From Prevotellaceae bacterium UBA1720 (GTDB taxonomy: Bacteria; Bacteroidota; Bacteroidia; Bacteroidales; Bacteroidaceae): a stretch of DNA of 10,299 nucleotides. Below are positions 1 through 5,687 of the stretch, piece after piece. The stretch covers positions 1 through 10,299 of the forward strand of contig DCIS01000188.1 of NCBI GenBank assembly GCA_002317475.1, given 5' to 3'. How positions within the stretch are numbered: the first letter of the stretch is position 1; each line of letters opens with the position of its first letter. The notes beneath the pieces were generated by a model that was not told the DNA's origin, did not search any database, and worked only from the letters and a program-made list of their open reading frames with translations. The translations under genes were made by a program, and so were the position numbers.

Positions 1-921
1 ATAGCCATGGTTGACGCACCACGCCATGCCATAGAGGAAAAGGCTCGTGCCCGTAACCTCGGGGCCTCCAAAGTCCTCTGGGTCAGCTAGTGAGGCATTC
101 CAGAAACCATCCTCGCGTTGCAAGGGCAGGAGTGACTCCAAGAGTGATGTGAGGTCCTTGAGGTAGTCCTGGTAATGCTTGTCTGTGGGTTGCATCTCGT
201 CCAGTACGCGAACGAGTGCTGCCACTACCCAACCGTCACCACGGCTCCAGTAACAGTCCTTGCCGGAAGGTGTCTTGTAGGGTGGGTTGAAATCCTTGTC
301 GCGCCACCATAGTCCGTCCTTGGGATTGCGCAACCCTCCATCCTGTTTGTCTCGGGCATAGGTGTACATTTCCCATGCCTTTTCGGCATAGAGTGCGTTG
401 CCCGTGGTCTTGGCCATCTTCTGGAAGACAGGCATACCCATCTGAATGGCATCTATCCACCACCAGTCGGCATTGCTCTCCTCGCCTCGGGCGATGATCT
501 GGTCAAGGTTCTCTGTCACATACTTCAGCGTGGCACCCTTTGCTCCCAGACGATACATGTCGATGTAGGTCTGCGAGCAACAGTAGTCGTCGGCATCGTG
601 CGTCTTCACCCCGTTGCGCGGTGTCCATTGGTGATGGTTACACCACAGCAGCGTATAGTCCAGATAGCGCTGGTCGGGACAAACCGACTGCAAGGCCATC
701 AGTCCCTCGTAGTACACGGCACGCGTCCACAGCGAACTGGGACGGACCTTGTTGCGAACGAAGGTGTCCTTGGTAGGGTCGGACCACTGACGCATGAACC
801 AGTCGTTGACAAGAGCGGCCTTCTGCAGCACCTCGCTGCGCTCAGCTTGTGCCAAGGCAGAGGAGGTGACGAGGAGGGTAAGAAGCACAAAGGCGAAAAA
901 CCTGTGAAGCATGGATTTCAT
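1..921 (-). CDS. GH88/GH105-family hydrolase, secreted, C-terminus cut off by the window edge
   Basis: The frame is open from ATG at 921 to base 1, giving 307 residues with no stop. Residues 1-24 form a signal peptide (KR-containing start, hydrophobic core, SALA before Q25), so the protein should act in the periplasm or outside. Family marks are THDADDYCCSQTYIDMYR near 107-124, WWWIDAIQMGMPVF at 153-166 (D157 is the likely catalytic aspartate), WSRGDGWVVAAL at 225-236 and the GGPEVTGTS segment at 285-293. Known members remove 4,5-unsaturated uronic acids from oligosaccharides left by polysaccharide lyases, as in rhamnogalacturonan or glycosaminoglycan breakdown; which substrate applies here cannot be read. 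A second ATG at 912 would shorten the signal peptide by three residues. No TAnnTTTG box lies in the 119 bases upstream, so it is probably cotranscribed with the lipoprotein gene, across the palindrome array. Confidence 0.88.
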   Translation of the reverse strand, partial: MKSMLHRFFAFVLLTLLVTSSALAQAERSEVLQKAALVNDWFMRQWSDPTKDTFVRNKVRPSSLWTRAVYYEGLMALQSVCPDQRYLDYTLLWCNHHQWTPRNGVKTHDADDYCCSQTYIDMYRLGAKGATLKYVTENLDQIIARGEESNADWWWIDAIQMGMPVFQKMAKTTGNALYAEKAWEMYTYARDKQDGGLRNPKDGLWWRDKDFNPPYKTPSGKDCYWSRGDGWVVAALVRVLDEMQPTDKHYQDYLKDLTSLLESLLPLQREDGFWNASLADPEDFGGPEVTGTSLFLYGMAWCVNHGY

Positions 922-954
922 TGAGATAAAGTTGCGTGAATTACTGGGGAAGGG

Positions 955-1027
955 AAACCTAGGGAAACCTAGGAGAACCTAGGAACATCTAGGAAACCTA
1001 GGACAACCTAGGTATCTAGAACCTAAA
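955..1027. repeat. Short tandem array of CCTAGG palindromes, period about 10 bp
   Basis: CCTAGG occurs at 958, 968, 978, 997 and 1007, with variants TCTAGG at 988 and TCTAGA at 1015 and a degenerate CCTAAA at 1022. Core-to-core steps are 10, 10, 10, 9, 10, 8 and 7 bp. The linkers are AAA- or GAA-like, so the unit resembles AACCTAGGNA. It lies between two minus-strand genes, 33 nt before the GH88/105 start and about 13-20 nt after the lipoprotein stop. Every core is self-complementary and can also pair with every other core in DNA or RNA. The function is unknown to me. Confidence 0.85.
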
Positions 1028-1040
1028 TACCTCCAATCTT

Positions 1041-1775
1041 TTACTTGGCAACGGGACGTACGCCCATTCCATAATAACGTGGAAGGCTGCCTACCTCAGT
1101 TTTTAGATAGATAGAGATACGCACGGCACGATCCAGGATTCCTGTCTGCTCATCGTCACTACCTGTTACGAGGGTGCTGGTCCATAGACAAGCCTGACCA
1201 CCTTCGTTGCAGCCCTTCTCGTTCCAATAACCATTGGCGGGAAGGAATATTGTTGCACCATTGGGGCCGGTAACCTCAGCACCCTTGACGGTCTTTCCGT
1301 CGACAGTATGAGGGTACCATATAATCTTGCAGTTGTCGCTGAGCTCTTTTGCCTGCTCTTGTGTAGGCATAACCCATTTGCCTTTCCATGCGACATGGGC
1401 TACATCGTAATCTGTTCCGGCAATATTCTCGCCCAGTTTGTCGTAGGTTACATGGTAGGGATCCTCGTTATGATAATACTCGTCACTTCCCCAAATCTTG
1501 GAATAATCGGTCTTAGCTTTGACTGATCCCCAAGAATAGTAGTTGCCGTAGGCTTCGGGAATGGTTGCACCAACATTACAGCAAGCCCACTTGGTACCAG
1601 AGGGCAGACCGAGGTCGATAAGGTGAGGATGGTGGTCGTCGGGACATGCGGTAACGGCTACCGAACCATCATTGGTAGGAACTTGAGGCGTAACATCCTC
1701 TACATCGTCGCCACCACAACTTGTGAGGCAAAGCGCACCAAAAGTAAGCGCAAGAGTGAAAAAGATAGGTTTCAT
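1041..1775 (-). CDS. FISUMP-like surface lipoprotein of unknown function
   Basis: This is a 244-residue protein. Residues 1-20 form a lipoprotein signal peptide ending in the lipobox LTSC, with lipidation expected at Cys20. The following GGDDVED is acidic, as is common in Bacteroidetes lipoproteins sent to the cell surface. The body resembles the Fibrobacter succinogenes major paralogous domain type: DLGLPSGTKWA at 54-64, NVGA..PEAYGNYYSWG at 67-83, KWVMPTQEQAKEL at 133-145, FLPANGYW at 177-184, LWTSTL at 197-202 and a YYGMGVRPV end at 234-242. Such domains are common and expanded in Bacteroidetes, but no biochemical role is established that I can name. It is the first gene of a minus-strand unit with GH88/105 and has its own consensus promoter and a leader of about 90 nt with two hairpins. 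The start at 1775 is supported by the immediate signal peptide. Confidence 0.85.
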   Translation of the reverse strand: MKPIFFTLALTFGALCLTSCGGDDVEDVTPQVPTNDGSVAVTACPDDHHPHLIDLGLPSGTKWACCNVGATIPEAYGNYYSWGSVKAKTDYSKIWGSDEYYHNEDPYHVTYDKLGENIAGTDYDVAHVAWKGKWVMPTQEQAKELSDNCKIIWYPHTVDGKTVKGAEVTGPNGATIFLPANGYWNEKGCNEGGQACLWTSTLVTGSDDEQTGILDRAVRISIYLKTEVGSLPRYYGMGVRPVAK

Positions 1776-1825
1776 GTTATTATTAAGTTAATTTTGATCA
1801 TTTGCTTAGGTAATTAGTCTATTCT

Positions 1826-1857
1826 GCCCAGAAGATGGGTCCGGTCAAAAGACCGGG
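1826..1857 (-). promoter_or_regulatory. Two adjacent hairpins in the lipoprotein mRNA leader
   Basis: CCGGTC (1841-1846) and GACCGG (1851-1856) form a perfect 6-bp GC-rich stem with an AAAA loop on the plus strand (UUUU on the minus-strand RNA). Right next to it, CCCA (1827-1830) and TGGG (1836-1839) form a 4-bp stem. Both lie between the predicted minus-strand start site (about 1868) and the ATG at 1775, so they would be in the 5' leader. No U-tract follows either stem on the minus strand, which argues against an intrinsic terminator. An mRNA-stabilising or expression-tuning role is inferred. Confidence 0.5.
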
Positions 1858-1874
1858 GTGCATGGTATGACGCG

Positions 1875-1905
1875 CAAATATACGAAGAATTGACGGGAAG
1901 ACAAA
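1875..1905 (-). promoter_or_regulatory. Bacteroidetes-type promoter for the lipoprotein-GH88/105 unit
   Basis: Read on the minus strand, TTTG (1905-1902) is the -33 element, then a 19-nt spacer, then TATATTTG (1882-1875), a perfect match to the TAnnTTTG -7 box. Transcription should start near 1868, leaving a leader of about 90 nt before the ATG at 1775. Confidence 0.7.
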
Positions 1906-1922
1906 GAAATTATGGAAAATAC

Positions 1923-1953
1923 TTGGGTGAATGGGGATGTTTTTATATTTTTG
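1923..1953 (+). promoter_or_regulatory. Bacteroidetes-type promoter for the AraC-family regulator
   Basis: TTG at 1923-1925, a 20-nt spacer, and TATTTTTG at 1946-1953 match the -33/-7 pair. Transcription should start near 1960, about 50 nt before the ATG at 2010. Its -33 element is only 17 bp from the -33 element of the divergent lipoprotein promoter. Confidence 0.65.
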
Positions 1954-2009
1954 CAAAAGATAACCACATTGAGCCACACCAAATTATTCAGTTATCCACT
2001 TGAAGAACC

Positions 2010-2885
2010 ATGGGAAAACTCATCATCGAGATACCACCAATCAGCGAGAAAGACTGCTACTATCTGCAGGAGCGTTACAAGCCCAGTTTCAACTATCCCC
2101 TGCACAAGCATAATGCCTATGAACTGAATTTCGTGGAGCATTGTGAGGGAGCACGACGCATTGTGGGGGATAGCATGGAGGTACTGGGCGAGTATGACCT
2201 GGCTCTGGTAGGGTGCAATCTGGAGCATGTCTGGGAACAGCATGAATGCAAGGCGGAGAGCATCCACGAGATAACCATTCAGATGCCACTCAATATTATC
2301 TCCAAGGACTGGTTGGAGCGCCGTGTGATGCAGTCGTTGAAGGTGATGATGGAGCATGCACAGGTGGGTGTGGCTTTTGGCATGAAAGCTATTATGACCG
2401 TCTATGACCGACTCAATTTTCTGACTCAGTCCGAACCCTCTTTTCGTACTGCCATGACTGTTATAGATATTTTGCATGATCTGGCGGAAAGTGGTGATTA
2501 TCATACACTTTCATCTTCTCACTATTCCCATGCAGAGCTGCCAGTCACCAGTCGCAGAATACAGAAAATCAAGGACTATATTGACGGTCATTACAAAGAG
2601 GAAATCCGTATGGAAACACTGTCGGAAATGATTAATATGACTCCCAATGCCCTGAGTCGATTTTTCAAGCAGAAAACCAATCGTTCGATCTCCAATTACA
2701 TCAACGAGGTACGTATCGGCCAGGCTGCCTCCCTGCTTGTGGATAGCCAGATGCCTGTGGTAGAAATCAGTTATTGTTGTGGTTTCAATACTATATCTAA
2801 TTTCAACCGTACTTTCAAGTCTGTCAAGGGTGTCACTCCCTCTGAATTCCGGGAGTCTTACAAGAAGAATGCTTTCTTGATCTAG
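2010..2885 (+). CDS. AraC-family transcriptional regulator with N-terminal cupin-like sensor domain
   Basis: This 291-residue protein has the two-domain layout of one-component AraC regulators. The N-terminal part has a cupin-type metal or sugar pocket pattern, PLHKHNAYELNFVE at 30-43 (H32, H34, E38), and a second histidine region near LEHVW at 71-75. The C-terminal DNA-binding domain spans about 184-285: a first helix-turn-helix near METLSEMINMTPNALSRFFK at 201-220 and the family signature region ISYCCGFNTISNFNRTFK at about 253-270, followed by GVTPSEFRES. There is no membrane segment, so it should sense a cytoplasmic ligand, unlike the hybrid two-component or sigma/anti-sigma systems of many Bacteroidetes polysaccharide loci. 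It is followed after 163 nt by GH94, whose promoter carries repeats fit for an AraC-type protein. Control of GH94-GH5-susC is inferred from this context. The gene has its own promoter. Confidence 0.9.
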   Translation: MGKLIIEIPPISEKDCYYLQERYKPSFNYPLHKHNAYELNFVEHCEGARRIVGDSMEVLGEYDLALVGCNLEHVWEQHECKAESIHEITIQMPLNIISKDWLERRVMQSLKVMMEHAQVGVAFGMKAIMTVYDRLNFLTQSEPSFRTAMTVIDILHDLAESGDYHTLSSSHYSHAELPVTSRRIQKIKDYIDGHYKEEIRMETLSEMINMTPNALSRFFKQKTNRSISNYINEVRIGQAASLLVDSQMPVVEISYCCGFNTISNFNRTFKSVKGVTPSEFRESYKKNAFLI

Positions 2886-2890
2886 GGTCA

Positions 2891-2933
2891 ATAAGATGCG
2901 TGTTGGTCTTACACAATTCTACCCAAATCTTAT
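2891..2933 (+). other. Imperfect stem-loop just after the regulator gene, with an operator arm in its loop
   Basis: ATAAGAT (2891-2897) pairs with ATCTTAT (2927-2933), and TTGG (2903-2906) pairs with CCAA (2923-2926). This gives 11 bp with a 5-nt bulge and a 16-nt loop. The loop (2907-2922) holds almost exactly the left arm of the long inverted repeat. No T-run follows, so it does not look like an intrinsic terminator. Confidence 0.35.
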
Positions 2934-2997
2934 CATTATTTAACCGTGATGTTGACTTTTGCTAATTTCGTGGTATTTTTGGATAGAATTGTGTAAG
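2908..2997. repeat. Perfect 14-bp inverted repeat flanking the GH94 promoter
   Basis: CTTACACAATTCTA at 2908-2921 and its exact reverse complement TAGAATTGTGTAAG at 2984-2997 are separated by 62 bp. The -33 and -7 elements of a consensus promoter (2952-2981) lie between the arms. Pairing stops at both ends of the arms, so the match is exactly 14 bp. The position suggests paired binding sites for a regulator, possibly with looping. Confidence 0.8.
2952..2981 (+). promoter_or_regulatory. Promoter P1 upstream of GH94
   Basis: TTG at 2952-2954, a 19-nt spacer, then TATTTTTG at 2974-2981 match the Bacteroidetes consensus. Transcription would begin near 2987, inside the right arm of the inverted repeat. 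A protein bound there would be placed to repress this promoter. Confidence 0.6.
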
Positions 2998-3004
2998 GTG
3001 TAAG
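2991..3004 (+). promoter_or_regulatory. Tandem GTGTAAG heptamers, candidate AraC-type operator
   Basis: GTGTAAG occurs twice head to tail, at 2991-2997 and 2998-3004; a third copy in inverted orientation (CTTACAC) is at 2908-2914. Direct repeats of short half-sites are usual for AraC-family proteins, although a 7-bp step is closer than the roughly 10-21 bp common in studied cases. The tandem copies lie just before a second possible -7 box at 3018, at about -39 to -26 relative to the start site that box implies. Confidence 0.5.
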
Positions 3005-3017
3005 GTTAAAATATGCG

Positions 3018-3025
3018 TAATTTTG
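3018..3025 (+). promoter_or_regulatory. Possible second -7 box (P2) for GH94
   Basis: TAATTTTG fits TAnnTTTG, but no TTG lies 19-21 nt upstream (the nearest, at 2989, is 26 nt away). A box without a -33 element next to tandem repeats is what an activator-dependent promoter would look like. If used, transcription starts near 3031 and the coding start must be 3049. P1 is the safer call. Confidence 0.3.
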
Positions 3026-3048
3026 CACAGAAATTAACTAACACCATT

Positions 3049-5523
3049 ATGGCCAACAACGAATACGGACATTTTGATGACGCCAAAAGAGAGTTTGTCA
3101 TCACCAACCCTGCGACCCCTTTCCCCTGGATCAACTATCTAGGCAACGAGGATTTCTTCTCATTGATCAGTAACACTGCCGGTGGATATTCCTTCTACAA
3201 GGATGCCAAGTTCCGACGCATTACCCGCTACCGTTACAACGGCGTACCCATGGACAATGGTGGCCGTTATTTCTATATTAATGACAACGGTACGGTCTGG
3301 AGTCCCGGCTGGAAGCCTTGCAAGACTCCCCTTGACAGCTATGAGTGCCGTCATGGTATGAACTACACCCGCATCACAGGTGCAAAGAACGGCATTGAGG
3401 CGTCAGTTCTCTTCTTCGTTCCTCTGAAGACCTGGGCTGAGGTGCAGAAGGTCACCCTCAAGAATACTTCGAACGAAAAGAAGAGCATCAAGGTGTTCTC
3501 TTTCGCAGAGTGGTGTCTCTGGAATGCTGCTACTGACATGGAGAACTTCCAGCGCAACTGGTCGACCGGTGAGGTGGAGATAGATCAGGCTGAAAACAAG
3601 ACCGTTATCTACCACAAGACTGAATACAAGGAGCGTCGTAATCATTATGCATATTACGCTCTGGCCAATGCTCAGGCAGATGGCTATGACACAGACCGCG
3701 AATCATTCATCGGCCTGTACAACGAGTTTGCTGACCCCCAGTGTGTGATGGCAGGCAAACCTGGCAACTCCCTTGCTCACGGTTGGAGTCCCATTGCCTC
3801 GCACTATGTAGAGGTGGAGTTGGCTCCCGGTGAGTCAAAGGACTACATCTTCCTTTTGGGTTATGTAGAGAATGAGCAAGAGGAGAAGTTCTGCAAGGAG
3901 GATCTCGCTCGCAAGCAGAGTGGTGAACTCATCACCTCACAGGATTCGGATGTCACCTTTGTCAACAAGACCAAGGCTCGCGAGTGTATTGCCAAGTTCT
4001 CGACCGTAGAGGCCGTTGATGCAGCTTTTGCTGAGTTGGCAAAGATGTGGGACGACTTGCTTGACAAGTATGCTGTCAAGTCAGACGATGAGCGTCTGAA
4101 CCGTATGGTCAACATCTGGAGTCAGTACCAGTGTATGATCACTTTCAACTTCTCTCGTTCGGCAAGTTTCTTCGAGAGCGGTGTGGGGCGTGGCATGGGA
4201 TTCCGCGATAGCAACCAGGACCTCGTAGGTTTCGTTCATCAGGTGCCCTCACGTGCACGCGAACGTATTATTGATATTGCTTCTACACAGTTCCCCGACG
4301 GTGGTTGCTACCACCAGTACCAACCCCTTACCAAGCACGGCAACAACGATATCGGCGGTGGTTTCAACGATGATCCCTGCTGGCTTATCTTTGGTACCGT
4401 GGCGTACATCAAGGAGACGGGCGATTTCTCTATCCTCGACGAGATGGTACCCTGGGACAATGAGCCTGGTACAGAGGTTCCCCTGATGGAGCACCTCCGC
4501 ATTTCCTTCAACCATGTCGTAGAGAACCTTGGTCCCCACATGCTACCCCTCATCGGTCGTGCTGACTGGAACGACTGCTTGAACCTCAACTGCTTCTCAT
4601 GGGATCCCAACGAATCATTCCAGACCACCGAGAACAATTCTGTAGGCTCCAAGGCAGAGTCGCTGATGATTGCAGGTCTCTTTGTAGTTACAGGTAAAGA
4701 CTACGTGGAGCTCTGCAAGCAGTTGGGCAAGGACGAGGAAGCTGCTCGTGCTCAGCAGTGCATTGATGCTATGGTCGAGGCTGTCAAGAAGCACGGTTGG
4801 GATGGCGAATGGTATCTCCGTGCCTACGACTTCTATGGCAATAAGATTGGTTCGAACGAGTGTGAGGAAGGCAAGATCTTCATCGAGAGCCAGGGCTTCT
4901 GTACCATGGCAGGTATCGGTCTGGAGGAAGGTATGGTGGACAAGGCCATCGACTCTTGCAAGAAATACCTTGACTGCGAGCATGGTATGGTATTGAACAA
5001 TCCTGCCTATACCACCTATCACGTAGAGATGGGCGAGATCAGTTCCTATCCCGCTGGTTACAAGGAGAATGCAGGTATCTTCTGCCACAATAATCCCTGG
5101 GTCATCATTGGTGAGACCGTTGCCGGACGTGGTAATGATGCCTGGGAACTTTTCCGTAAGATTTCGCCCATGTGGCTGAAGGATCAGCAGTTGCATAAGG
5201 TTGAGCCCTATGTCAACTGCCAGATGGTAGCCGGCAAGGATGCTGCCAAGCCAGGTGAAGGCAAGAACTCATGGCTCACGGGTACAGCTGCATGGATGTG
5301 GCTCACCGTCAGTCAGTATCTGCTGGGTGTGAAACCCACCTACGACGGTGTCATCATCGATCCCTGTCTGCCAGCTGATATCAAGGAATACAGCGTAAAG
5401 CGTAAGTTCCGCGAGGCAGAGTACACCATCAAGGTGCTCAACCCCAATGGCAAGCAGAAGGCAGACAAACCTGTATTCGTTGCCTATAAGCCCGGAAAGC
5501 AAGAGATTACCGTTGAGCTCTGA
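3049..5523 (+). CDS. Cellobiose phosphorylase, glycoside hydrolase family 94
   Basis: With the start at 3049 the protein has 824 residues, close to characterised cellobiose phosphorylases (about 810-822). It begins NEYGHFDDAKREFVITNP, followed by TPFPWINYLG, the usual N-terminus of this group. Key segments are GVGRGMGFRDSNQD (about 378-391, sugar and phosphate binding), GRADWNDCLN (catalytic acid D506) and CHNNPW (H680). Domain order in the family is N-terminal beta-sandwich, linker helices, (alpha/alpha)6 barrel and C-terminal jelly roll. There is no signal peptide, so it acts in the cytoplasm, converting cellobiose and phosphate to alpha-glucose 1-phosphate and glucose. An in-frame ATG at 3013 adds 12 residues, but the family N-terminus and an ACTAAC leader motif like those of the next two genes favour 3049. 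Other GH94 activities (cellodextrin, laminaribiose or chitobiose phosphorolysis) are less likely but not excluded. Confidence 0.93.
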   Translation: MANNEYGHFDDAKREFVITNPATPFPWINYLGNEDFFSLISNTAGGYSFYKDAKFRRITRYRYNGVPMDNGGRYFYINDNGTVWSPGWKPCKTPLDSYECRHGMNYTRITGAKNGIEASVLFFVPLKTWAEVQKVTLKNTSNEKKSIKVFSFAEWCLWNAATDMENFQRNWSTGEVEIDQAENKTVIYHKTEYKERRNHYAYYALANAQADGYDTDRESFIGLYNEFADPQCVMAGKPGNSLAHGWSPIASHYVEVELAPGESKDYIFLLGYVENEQEEKFCKEDLARKQSGELITSQDSDVTFVNKTKARECIAKFSTVEAVDAAFAELAKMWDDLLDKYAVKSDDERLNRMVNIWSQYQCMITFNFSRSASFFESGVGRGMGFRDSNQDLVGFVHQVPSRARERIIDIASTQFPDGGCYHQYQPLTKHGNNDIGGGFNDDPCWLIFGTVAYIKETGDFSILDEMVPWDNEPGTEVPLMEHLRISFNHVVENLGPHMLPLIGRADWNDCLNLNCFSWDPNESFQTTENNSVGSKAESLMIAGLFVVTGKDYVELCKQLGKDEEAARAQQCIDAMVEAVKKHGWDGEWYLRAYDFYGNKIGSNECEEGKIFIESQGFCTMAGIGLEEGMVDKAIDSCKKYLDCEHGMVLNNPAYTTYHVEMGEISSYPAGYKENAGIFCHNNPWVIIGETVAGRGNDAWELFRKISPMWLKDQQLHKVEPYVNCQMVAGKDAAKPGEGKNSWLTGTAAWMWLTVSQYLLGVKPTYDGVIIDPCLPADIKEYSVKRKFREAEYTIKVLNPNGKQKADKPVFVAYKPGKQEITVEL

Positions 5524-5533
5524 TAGCATTTCA

Positions 5534-5627
5534 TACGTACAGCCTACGTATAGCCTACGTATAGCGTACGTATTCGTACGGTGTTTATACGGTGTTTGTA
5601 CGTATAATGTACGGTGTCTGTACGTTC
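5534..5627. repeat. Tandem array of nine TACG cores with an 11-bp period
   Basis: TACG begins at 5534, 5545, 5556, 5567, 5577, 5588, 5599, 5610 and 5621; the steps are 11, 11, 11, 10, 11, 11, 11 and 11 bp. Five cores are the palindrome TACGTA; the others read TACGGT or TACGTT. The first half has units like CTACGTATAGC, the second half units like GTACGGTGTTT. The array starts 10 nt after the GH94 stop and ends 60 nt before the GH5 start. No TAnnTTTG box is visible in this gap, so the array is probably transcribed as part of a GH94-GH5 message. The function is unknown to me. Confidence 0.88.
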
Positions 5628-5687
5628 TTTCAACTAATGAATGCATACAGCACTAACAAGAAAATTACTAACTAAAATATCAACTGA

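Noticed and set aside
598..924. Open frame on the plus strand antisense to the GH88/105 gene
   Set aside because: The minus-strand frame carries a signal peptide and family motifs throughout; the plus-strand translation has no recognisable domain and is a shadow of it.
955..1027. CRISPR array for the regularly spaced repeats
   Set aside because: The period is 10 bp with no unique spacers and no cas genes nearby; the same applies to the array at 5534-5627.
1992..2504. 170-codon open frame on the minus strand
   Set aside because: It lies entirely opposite the regulator gene, whose cupin and helix-turn-helix motifs are clear, and it has no family resemblance.
2908..2997. Transcription terminator formed by the 14-bp inverted repeat
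   Set aside because: The arms are 62 bp apart, the stem is AT-rich, and no T-run follows; a promoter lies between the arms.
2908..2997. Terminal inverted repeats of a small mobile element
   Set aside because: The 90-bp interval has no transposase, no flanking target-site duplication that I can see, and it contains a normal promoter in the right place for GH94.
4615..5196. 193-codon open frame on the minus strand
   Set aside because: It is a shadow of GH94 in a region of strong codon bias; no start context or family motif supports it.
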